Assembly (NCBI GenBank): GCA_029817715.1
Contig: JARUPY010000190.1
Coordinates: 2,542,001 to 2,606,000, forward strand
From: Melastoma dodecandrum
Lineage: Eukaryota > Streptophyta > Magnoliopsida > Myrtales > Melastomataceae
Direction: 5' to 3'
Length of the DNA: 64,000 bases
The notes beneath the pieces are model-generated. The model ran no database searches, was not told where the DNA came from, and saw nothing but the letters and a program-made list of their open reading frames with translations. Made by a program: the position numbers and the translations under genes. Shown piece by piece: positions 55,207 to 64,000 of this stretch. The stretch's first letter is position 1, and every line of letters begins with the position of its first letter.

Positions 55207-55276
55207 ACTCTACAACGTGGCGGTGAAGGAGCACTTTGACATGGCGACTCTCCAGGCGTGCTCGATCACTCCCTAG
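55207..55276 (+). pseudogene. Broken VPE copy 4: end of exon 7
   Basis: From 55208 the frame reads LYNVAVKEHFDMATLQACS then ITP and stop. The intact copies read LCNAG and then [13 protein letters not shown] with stop at the same place. The following CCTAGGAAAACCACAAGGA and GTAGAATAAG also match the 3'UTR of copy 3. Upstream is TRIM LTR, so exons 1-6 and most of exon 7 are gone. Confidence 0.85.
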
Positions 55277-55355
55277 GAAAACCACAAGGACGTACGATGT
55301 AGAATAAGAAAGAAAGAAAGGCCTATGTGGAATCAACAAAACCATATAACATATC

Positions 55356-57591
55356 TGTTGGATCGTTCAGGAACACTAAGATGAGAGTGAATTAGTGTTT
55401 ATAACTTTTTCGTCATTTCTCAATGTAAGCGGAAGCGTACTGTATCACAGCAGAGCGTTTCTCATAATGAGATCTGCTTCGCTATAACCATTACGATTTG
55501 TCGAGTAGGTTGTCGTACGGGTGTTGCGCGATCGTAATGGACACAGTAGTTTATAGTGGTTCGGCCTTAATCGACCTACGTCCACTTTCTACCAATGAGG
55601 TGATTCCACTATATAATATAATGAGTGCAAAGATCCCTTGCACTAAGCGTTCGGTTTCTCAACAAGTGAGATTTAGAATCCTTTACAAAAGAAGATCACT
55701 CATGGGTAACAATTAGCTCCTCACACAGTAGACGTCTTCTCGTTTCCAACAAAATGATGCTCACACTCAGCAGTTGGTATAGCTCAATGGATTCCACACC
55801 GAACGTTATCACTCAGTCGTAAGTCTGTCTATCAAAGCACACAGGCAACGTTATGTTAGAGTATAAATCCTCAGATAATAACCTTATAGTGACAGAAGGA
55901 CTTCTCAGTGAGCAGTTCGTTTCTGATTCACATCAGAGGATTGCTTCAGCACTTAGTCGTTCAGCAGAGGATTTCCACATAGTTTCAGTATCTTCTCAAG
56001 ATGAGCCTGTAAGTACTCAAGAGACGACCACAAAGATAACCACTTAGATCACAAAGAAAAGCCAACAGAAAGGTTTGGTTCCTCACTCAGCGAAACATGA
56101 CTTCTCACTCTGCGAAGTCGCGGTATCCGTCCTACACTTAGTTCGGACATGCACGGTTACCACAGTCGTGACTCACTGCACTGCACACCCAGTGCCTAGG
56201 GTGGAATTTTTAGCTCTGGCGGCTTCCACGCAACCTGCTCTACTGTCCCTCTGTATCAGGAGGTCGAGGCTTATGCACGGCACCCCTGTGCTCGGGAGGA
56301 CCTCTTTCCACTCCGGCAGCGTTCCTAACTCCTGCTCTACCTTGCAGGTATGAGACTTCTGGCGCGCACCCACAAGTGTGTGTCTAACTGCTCAAACTCC
56401 GTCGGTTCGAGACTTCCATGCAAAAAGACCAAACAAGAACGGCTTATTGCTGATGGGTCAGCAACTGATTATTGAATTCAGCACATGTATTCACTTAGTT
56501 TCCCTCAGATGATTCGCCAGCCGATCGTTGAACGCACAGAGGACACTCACTCAATCCCTCTCCCGACGATCAAGGTCGCACTCAGCCCTTGACACCCTCA
56601 CACGCAGCTTGTAAGAGATAAGAACCAGGCGATCACTTAGCACCTTCCGCTCTCCGCCAATCCTCAAAGCTTCACTCAGATCACTTATGCTTTGAACAAC
56701 CACTCAGGCCACACAAAATTGTTTTTTAATGTGTGAGTGTCATCTGGTTTTAATAGGGAACGAAATAGATATTTTGTTTCACAAATATCTAACTCCAGCA
56801 AACTGTGACCAGGTTCAGCGAACATATGCTCAACGGTCACAATGACCAAGAAGGAAAGAATTCATTGTCGACTTTCCTTATCCGTATGATTTGATTCAAT
56901 CATCATCGGAATGATGTCTGATTGGGATTTCATTCATTGGCTACGAATCATCAGGAAATGTCGCTATCTGATCCTCACACGTGATTATATGAATCAGATA
57001 AGGTAATTAATCATTAAATATGATAAAATTACAATAAATAAGTTGGAATAATAATTATTCCTTCATTTTGGTAATTGTAGCGCAGTAATGCAGTACTATT
57101 TTGTTGTAGTGTAGCAATACACTTCTCCAGCGCAGCGACACACTTCTTAAGCGGTACAGCAACACATTTCTTACGCATATGTCAGAATAATATCTTAATG
57201 CCTTGTGTGATTTTTATGGAAAAACTTCATGGGAGGTGTCCAGATACATTAGGACGATTCCCGTTGATTGACTTTCCTTATATTGTTTCCAAATCTTTAA
57301 TTGAAAAGAAAACATTTTGATTTTGAGTTGCCTAATAAAATGATTTGGAAAATCCTTAATTAATCTAGTGTATTTAGACATCTCAATATTCGTTTTAAAT
57401 ATATTCCGAGATAATCTGAAATATATTGTAAAAGGAAATATTATTTCCAAATCCAGTGAGCAAGCATAGCAAAACAATAACGACTTACTATAGTGTAGCA
57501 ACGTATAGCTTAGGCTCAGCAATACTTTGTTCAAGCTCGTCACTAAAGATAATATATCTTCTCGAACTCATCATCAAAACCAAGGTTAACA
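55356..57591 (-). mobile_element. Solo LTR, Copia-like, about 2.2 kb
   Basis: Begins TGTTGGATCGTTCAGGAACA and ends CAAGGTTAACA, flanked by the 5-bp duplication ATATC (55351-55355, 57592-57596). It is the reverse of the element at 58365-60472. There is no primer-binding site, gag or pol, and no internal copy of the ends, so a single LTR left after LTR-LTR recombination is the simplest reading. Read on its own strand, the end AATTCACTCTCATCTTAGTG resembles Copia LTR ends. Confidence 0.85.
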
Positions 57592-57596
57592 ATATC

Positions 57597-57964
57597 AAAA
57601 GATGTACGCCTTCTTTTCGGAGATATAATCCATATAGTTATAAAATCAGCATTAGTGTGGAAATATACACTCCTCCCTCTAACTAATTCGATTAACAAAA
57701 AATCAAGCGCCGAAAAGAGGAAAGAGTTGCGTCAGGAGGCGAAGGACATGTGTAGACGAGGCGTGGCCTGTGTACATTGCCAGTTCTTTGTTCGTTCTCT
57801 CGCTGGTTGGTTGTTTACTTTGCTTGTTCTGCTTATTTGGAATCGATTTCATTTCTTCATCCTGCTCTGTTGCTACATGTATTTTGATTTGTTTGTGATG
57901 ATGGGGACGACTAAAAGAAGCTACTTCTGCCAATATCAGCTAGCGGTGTGCTCGTGGCTTATGG
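57597..57964. other. Spacer upstream of VPE exon 5 remnant
   Basis: From about 57850 it aligns with 47345-47440 and probably represents old VPE intron 4. No gene is supported. Confidence 0.45.
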
Positions 57965-58135
57965 CTGGAGCCGTCGACTGGCTGAGACCCTTCAGAGATG
58001 GTACGATGTGGTGAAGGATATGACGATCGACTCCCATGCGTGTGGGAAACCCGAAACAGTATCCCTAAACAAGCCGATCCAAGTGGCCGCTTCCTCCTTG
58101 CCCAAGAAAGGCTTCACGGAGCGTGAGGCTAGCTA
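57965..58135 (+). pseudogene. Broken VPE copy 5: exon 5 remnant
   Basis: A frame reads LAETLQRWYDVVKDMT, matching the [15 protein letters not shown] start of exon 5, then SHACG and PIQVAASSLP, matching SHVMQ and IHEAASSLP further along. The middle of exon 5 (about 25 codons) is deleted. The same deletion occurs in the remnant at 47445. Confidence 0.75.
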
Positions 58136-58232
58136 GCCTTGTCGCTTATGAGTTGCGGGTAGCAATGGGGACGCCCGGAAAGAAGGATTGTTGTTCTCGG
58201 ATACACAACACATCTCATCTTCTGTTTTGTAG

Positions 58233-58364
58233 GATGAGTATGCCGGGGTCAGGCCTGCGGAGAGAACACAAAAGCGGAGGAAGACCTGAATGCTGAGATC
58301 TCTCCAGGAGCTAGAAGCAACAAAGAGACACGAACAACATCAACAACTTACTGACGATGGATGC
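58233..58364 (+). pseudogene. Broken VPE copy 5: exon 6, left part
   Basis: After a preserved acceptor TTTTGTAG the sequence follows exon 6 (GAGTATGCC, GCGGAGAG, CACAAAAGCGGA, AATGCTGAGATCTC, AACATCAACAACTTA) with frameshifts. It is cut by the solo LTR at 58365 inside the codons that read GGC GAT GCG in copy 2. Confidence 0.8.
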
Positions 58365-60472
58365 TGTTAGTCTTGGTTTTGATGATGAGCTTGAGAAGAT
58401 AATTACTGTAACACTTCGCTTATTCTTAGTGATGAGCTTGAGAACCGTGTTGCTGGACCACAGCAAGTAACAGTTACAGATTGCTGCGTTACAGTTAAGC
58501 GGTACTGTGATATTGCGCATAAATATTAAAAATATGGAAACATATTCTTTAATATCCATGATTTATTTCGGACTAATTCAGAATATTTATCTGAGTGTCC
58601 ACGTTCATTTAATCTGGCTCATTGATCTCATTTATAATATTTAGGCATCTAAATATTACGAGATTAGCTTTCCAAGTTTAATTTTGGAAACAAAATATTT
58701 CTTGGATATCCTGCAGCAATGTTATCCTGCAGCAATGTTACGCTGTAACCTAAGCAATGTGTCGTTACACTTAAGAAAGACCTTGCTGCATTACAGCAAA
58801 ACTATTCTGCGTTATTGCGCTGATGAAAGAATAATTATTATTCCAGATTTGCTTATTGCAGTCTAATTATATTTAATGATTAAATATCTGATTCTGATAA
58901 TCATTTAATCTGATAAGATTATACGTGCAAGGAATATCATCAAAGATTTCCTTCCCTTCTTGGTCATTATGACCGTTGAGCATCCTGTTGCTGATCCACG
59001 ATTACAGCTTCCTGTATTCTGATTTTAGGAAACAAATTATTCGTTTTTGGGAAATCGATTATTTGTTTCGTTTCTTTTTATACCAGACGACCCTCAGATA
59101 ATCCTACAACGTTTTCGAACGATTTCTAAGTGGGCTGAGTGGCTGAGTGGTCTGAGTGGTCTAAGTGGTCGACGGAGAGCGGAAGGTGCTAAGTGTCTCC
59201 TGGTTCTTATTGCTCGCAAACTGCGTGCGAGGGTGTCAAGGGGCTGAGTTCAGATTCCTTGATCGTCGTGAGAGGGACTAGGTGTCCTCGGTGCGTTCAA
59301 CGAGCAGCCGGCGAATCGTCTGAGGGAAGCTAAGTGAATACCTGTGCTGATTGCAGTAACCGGTTGCTGACCCATCGGCAAGAAGCCGTTCTTGTCGTGT
59401 CTTTTCGCAGGGAAGTCTCGAGCCTACGGAGTTTGAGCAGTTAGACACGCACTTGCGGGTGCGCGCCAGAAGTCTCGTGCCTGCAGGGTAGAGCAGGAGT
59501 TGGGAACGCCGCCGGAGTGGAAAGAGTTCCTCCCGAGCACAGGGGTGCTGTGCAGAAGTCTTGAACGCCTGATACAGAGGGTTAGTAAAGCAGGTTGCGT
59601 GGAAGCCAACGGATCGGAAAATTCCACCCTAGGCACTGGGTGTGCAGTGCAGTGAGTCACGGCTGTGGTAACCGTGCACGTCCGAACTGAGTGTAGGACG
59701 GATACCTTCTAAGTGGTCTTTGTGGTTCTCTTTGTGATTCTCTTTGTGGTTGTTCTCTTCGTGATCTTTGTGGTGATCTATTTGATCAACTTTGTGGTTG
59801 TCTCTCTTGCGCTTATAGACAGGATCATCCGGAGAAGGGACGAAATCTTTGTGGAAATCCTCTTCTGAGCAAACAAGTGCTGAAGCATTCCTTCGCTGTG
59901 AAGCAGAAACGGGCTGCTCTCTGAGAAGCAATTCTTCACTGTAAGGAATTACCTGTGAGGATTTATATACTAACACAACGTTGTCTCTCTGCTTTGATAG
60001 TCAGGTTTATATTAAGCGACAACGAGCTGTGTGCGAATCCTTTGAGCAATCAACTGCTGAGCGTGAGCATCATTCTGCTGGACACGAGCAGACGTCCACT
60101 GTGTGAGGAGCTGACCGTTGCCAGGAGTGATCATCTGTTGTACGGGATTCTAAATCTCACTTTGTGAGAAAAACTTACGCCTAGTGCAAGGGCTCTTTGC
60201 ACCCATTATTTTCAAATAGTGGAATCACCTCTACGGTGGAAAGTGGACGTAGGTCGATTAAGGCCGAACCACTATAAACTACTGTGTCCCTTACGATCGC
60301 GTAAACACTAGTACGAGAATCCAACGATTAAGTCGTAACGGTTACAGCAAAGCAGTTCTCATTCTGAGAAACGTTCTGCTGTGATACAGTACGCTTCCGC
60401 TGACACTGAGAAAGGGCGAAAAAGTTATAAACACTAATTCACCCCCTCTTAGTGTTCCTGAACGATCCAACA
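58365..60472 (+). mobile_element. Solo LTR, Copia-like, about 2.1 kb
   Basis: Begins TGTTAGTCTTGGTTTTGATG and ends GAACGATCCAACA, flanked by the 5-bp duplication GATGC (58360-58364, 60473-60477). It is inverted relative to 55356-57591. The AATTCACCCCCTCTTAGTG end is typical of plant Copia LTRs. No coding domains. It lies inside exon 6 of VPE copy 5, whose sequence resumes directly after the duplication. Confidence 0.87.
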
Positions 60473-60540
60473 GATGCGAAGATCTAGTCCGCTTTCAATA
60501 CTGTCAGGCCATCGGAAAAGGCTCTCATCGACGACCGGAC
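60473..60540 (+). pseudogene. Broken VPE copy 5: exon 6, right part
   Basis: GATGCGAAGATCTAGTCCGC, then TTCAATACTGTCAGGCCATC and GCTCTCATCGACGAC, match exon 6 of the intact copies ([17 protein letters not shown]). The match stops at about 60540 before the exon end. Confidence 0.8.
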
Positions 60541-61552
60541 GCCGAAATGGAATCAAATCCATTGCATTCCGGACATAGTTTCGGAAACCAAACGCGTCAA
60601 AAGTCCTCTCCGGCTAATAGAAAGCGATCGGTTAAGGGTCTCTCCCAATGATTCCTCCGACAAATAACAAGGTAACAAAAGTTTTATCCAATTTGGGAAG
60701 CAGCAATGCGCGATGGACCACAATCCTTGTTTTTCGCCTTGGAAACGAGATATTTATGTGACGCTGACACACAAACATGTGACAGAATCAAAATATTTGG
60801 TTCGACACCCACTTACCTTACCCTTGTGAATTAAATTGACATTCCCGTTATCTCATTATCCGTATATCGTCATCTTGGGCCTCGTAATTGAATGCTGCGT
60901 CGACGAAAGTCGTCGTCACTCCGATGGAGCGTCGATAATGAATGTTGCATCAACGAAGGTCGTCGTCCTCGCTGTGGTAACGGAACATATCGAGGCACTC
61001 CGGATCGAAGCAACCCACCTACCCTTGTCATGTTAAGCTAAATTAAATGGACATTCCCGTGATCGTTCTCATTATATCATGATGATCAAACTCCATGCAA
61101 ATAATAATATAAACACGTGGCTTTTTCGCACACACCCGTTAAAATGTTGTTGCTAAACCAGACGGCTTCGAAGGTTTTCCTCACACCCTAAAACCAATCA
61201 AACAAACACACCTCTGTCAGTTCACTTCAACACGGAACTTCAACCCCAGTCTGAAACGAACTCTTGGAAGTTATTACAAGAAGTCCTCGGGAGCTTAATC
61301 AGCCATTACACCAATCTGTCATTTATCTGCTCGTGTCCGAAGTCCGAACGCCCGAATCTCATCGAATAAAAAAAAAAAGCCCCCACCCCAACCCGGAAAG
61401 TTTCTTCCCTCCCATCTTCGAAAGGTGAGAAACCCACAAGCCCTACTAGTGACCCAAACCCACTTTGCAAATCACCCCCTTTCGATCTTCCCCCCCCCCC
61501 TTCAAGATCCAAACTTGACCCATGATTCGGTCCCCCCAGCTCCGGAACTGAA
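60541..61552. other. Spacer and PDLP promoter/5'UTR
   Basis: No gene is supported. A possible hAT-MITE fragment (GGAAACCAAACGCG) lies at about 60580. Two similar stretches, ATTGACATTCCCGT at 60836 and ATGGACATTCCCGT at 61047, flank a partly repeated GTCGTCGTC region. The last 100 bases are C-rich leader. Confidence 0.5.
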
Positions 61553-62808
61553 ATGGGTCGTTGTCCTCCGGCGAAAGTCTCCCCGTCGCTGCTCGCATTG
61601 CTCCTGTTGCTGGGCGCTGGAGACCTCGTCTCCCCCGCGGCTGACTACATGACCCTCGTCTACAAGGGCTGCGCCAGCCAGTCCTTCGTCGATCCGACTG
61701 GCGTCTACTCACAGGCTCTCTCTGCCCTTTTCGGCTCCCTTGTCTCCCAGTCGACCAAGGCGAAGTTCTACCAGACGACCTCTGGCACCGGCCAGACCTC
61801 AATCACCGGACTGTTTCAATGCAGGGGCGACCTGTCTGCCTCTGACTGCTACAGCTGTGTGAGCGGCCTCCCGATACTCTCGGACAAGCTTTGTGGCCGG
61901 ACGATTGCGGCACGGGTCCAGCTATATGGTTGCTACATGCTGTACCAGGTGGCGGGGTTTGCGAACGTCTCTGGGATGGAGATGTTGTACAAGACCTGCG
62001 GTGGAAGTAATATCGCAGGGAGTGGATTCGAGGAGAAGAGGGATACCGCATTCTCTGTGCTTGAGAGCGGAGTCGTGAACGGCCATGGGTTCTACGCAGG
62101 GAGCTACCAGTCGGTGTACATGCTCGGGCAGTGTGAGGGAGATGTTGGGGACAGCGATTGCGGGGAGTGCGTGAAGACTGCAGTGCAGAAGTCTCAGGTT
62201 GAATGTGGGAGTGCCATAAGTGGGCAGGTCTATCTGCACAAGTGCTTCATCAGTTACAGTTATTACCCCAATGGTGTTCCGCAAAGGCAGACCTCGTCAC
62301 CCTATTCCTCATCGCCCTATTCCTCATCGCCCTATACCTCGTCCTCATCGTCTGGGGGAGGAGGAGGAGGTATGTCTTGCCTGTAGTAGCCCAGATTCTT
62401 GAGGAAATTATTCTTGTAATCGATCGATAATACCGGGGATTGCCTTGCCTTGCATTGATAGATTAGGCTGTCCTTTCTTGTTGGAGATTATTTTATTCGA
62501 TTGAGGTCGTTGCGTTGCGTTGTATTGGATTGATGGTGAGGCAGGATCAGGTTCAAGCACAGGGAGAACAGTGGCCATCATATTAGGGGGAGCAGCTGGT
62601 GTCGGTTTCTTGGTGATCTTCTTGTTGTTTGCTAGGGGGCTGACAAAGAAGAAAAATGGTAAATATTATTTAACTTCAGTCAAATGTGCAATGCTTTTAA
62701 CAAGCCTGAAACTTTCTTTCAATGAGCTCTCGCGGTGGCCCATTTGAACTCACTCGCTTAACCGATTCTAATTGACCCTTGGCTGTGTTGTTTTCAGATT
62801 TTTATTAG
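61553..62808 (+). CDS. PDLP: Plasmodesmata-located protein (two DUF26 domains)
   Basis: PDLPs are type I membrane proteins at plasmodesmata that regulate callose and cell-to-cell transport. Exons 61553-62369, 62545-62658 and 62798-62808 give 313 residues. Signal peptide about 1-30. Two DUF26 (Gnk2-like) domains follow, each with the C-X8-C-X2-C signature: CRGDLSASDCYSC and CEGDVGDSDCGEC. A Ser/Pro/Tyr repeat linker (SSPYSSSPY) and a Gly run lead to one transmembrane helix (VAIILGGAAGVGFLVIFLLF). The short cytosolic tail is TKKKN then DFY and stop. There is no kinase domain, and length and tail fit PDLP rather than a cysteine-rich receptor kinase or secreted DUF26 protein. The last exon codes for only the final three residues. 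Confidence 0.92.
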
Positions 62809-64000
62809 GTAGGTGGTTTGGTAAAGGCATGGTATTGAAGAGTCATGTGCAGCTAGGCTCCTTTGTTGAAGCGGATTCTTCCCTTGACGAAGAAATCAGA
62901 AATTTTCTTATCGTATTTCCAAACGGCATCAAGTTGAGAAGATTGAATCAAATGCATCTGTTTTCAAGAAAGGCAAATAGTGCAAGAGTTCATATCAGTT
63001 ATTACAGCAAGGACTCGAGCCCTGCCTAGACAAGGTTCTACAACCCCTCCAATTTTGTTTTTTCTTCTAGGAGAGTGTAGCTTCTTCAATTTCCAATTAT
63101 TATCATGTACTTCGATGTTCGATCACTAAATTGTTCCCCCTCCCAAACACCGTAATCGGAGCAACGTATATATAATGTTTTTAGTTTATCTGGCTCTTCT
63201 TTCCTTCGATGACTTGTTTACACGGAGAAATCCACAAAAACATGTTTGAAAATCTTTGGCTGAAGTTTATCTGATTAAATTAACACTAGCCCTTAGTTAT
63301 AGGGACATGGCCTGTGACTTCTCCTTATACTTCTGATGCAAACTAGGGATTAAGTGTTTCTGCTTGGATACCTTACTGTTAGTGCCTGCTCTTGCTTAAT
63401 TTGTCATCTGAGTTTAATCCCAACATATTTTCCATGACATTTTCAAGTAGTGTCAATTTGTGCTGGCATGTGGCTTTTTCGATTAAGCTTTTTGATGCGA
63501 AAAAGTCCCTGAGGCTTTATTTTCTAGCAAGCAATGGAAAGCGAGGACAACCATTGATGGAGGTGAAAGTCTAAATTAGTACATGGCATTAGGACAATGT
63601 TGGCTTCATGGAGACAGTCGGATTAAGTCTATAGATAATTCGCATGACCCGAGGTTGTCAAGGCATGAAATGTTGCCCGGATTTCCATCTGATATGTACA
63701 TTGCAAATGTTCTTCATGCTAGAAACTCCCTGCCAGAGATGTGCCTGCTATCTTTACGCAGAAGCTAGGCCATCTTTCATACGCTTGGTGGCTGGAGTCG
63801 AACTCATTCAAAGCACCCAATTCATTGTAATCTTGGTCCACGATCATTCTAAGCAACTCCTCCACATCCTGCATCCTTATTACGATCGCTTCCCTTGAGC
63901 CAGGCTCACTCTCATGGCTCGTCCGTCCAGCTCCTGTTACAAAACCAGACGACATGAGTCAGAAAACCATACATACAACCTCAGGAGGGCATTGTTGTGG
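62809..64000. other. PDLP 3' flank to window end
   Basis: No gene is firmly supported. A 78-codon minus-strand frame at 63719-63955 (MQDVEELLRMIVDQDYNE region) looks protein-like and could be an exon of a gene continuing to the right, but I do not recognise it. Confidence 0.4.

Noticed and set aside
57655..58014. 119-codon membrane-like protein
   Set aside because: The region aligns with the intron/exon 5 remnant of VPE at 47345-47600, so the frame is accidental.
55498..60236. Protein-coding genes in the 2.1-2.2 kb segments
   Set aside because: The open frames are short, occur in both inverted copies with breaks, and the segments have TG...CA ends with 5-bp duplications, fitting solo LTRs.

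Overview
This is nuclear DNA from a flowering plant, most likely a eudicot. The evidence is intron-rich genes with GT-AG splice sites, plant-only families (BLISTER, SUVH2/9, AWPM-19, plasmodesmata-located protein, vacuolar processing enzyme), and plant retrotransposons and MITEs. I cannot name the species from the sequence. Gene models are hand-spliced: exon ends were chosen where GT/AG signals, reading phase and family protein sequence all agree.

Layout. Positions 1-550 hold a LINE RNase H fragment lying in an intron of a SEC24 COPII coat gene (+, 579-7405, C-terminal 594 residues). Then come BLISTER (+, 9194-17923), a PrmC/HemK organellar release-factor methyltransferase (+, 19932-21124), an intronless SUVH2/SUVH9-type SET protein (+, 22635-24641) and, convergent to it, an AWPM-19/PM19-like membrane protein (-, 26376-27103). 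This part is ordinary gene-rich DNA with MITE and foldback elements in introns and spacers.

From 30 to 60.5 kb lies a tandem array of vacuolar processing enzyme (legumain/asparaginyl endopeptidase) genes, all on the + strand. Three copies look intact (30084-31984, 41806-44077, 45097-47139), each with seven exons and catalytic His and Cys. Between and after them are broken copies. A fourth gene keeps only its promoter/5'UTR (about 48040-48380) and the last 23 codons (55208-55276); everything between is now retroelement. A diverged exon 5 piece sits at 47445-47605, and another broken copy (exons 5-6) at 57965-60540.

The retroelements in the array are nested. A short-LTR TRIM-like element forms an LTR-internal-LTR-internal-LTR tandem (48381-55206). 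Its first internal region is split by a 5.1 kb GAG-only LTR retrotransposon (48707-53799, target duplication GAGAT). Two solo LTRs of about 2.1-2.2 kb from one Copia-like family lie in opposite orientation (55356-57591, duplication ATATC; 58365-60472, duplication GATGC), the second inside exon 6 of a VPE pseudogene. The spacer between VPE copies 1 and 2 (32-41.8 kb) carries a Copia integrase/RT fragment, a probable decayed LTR with 188-189 bp tandem repeats, and several MITEs. The window ends with a plasmodesmata-located DUF26 receptor-like protein gene (+, 61553-62808).

The single-copy genes have unrelated jobs (ER export, chromatin and stress, organellar translation, RNA-directed DNA methylation, ABA-linked membrane protein, cell-cell channels). 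The one locus with shared function is the VPE array, where duplication and retroelement-driven destruction can be read layer by layer.
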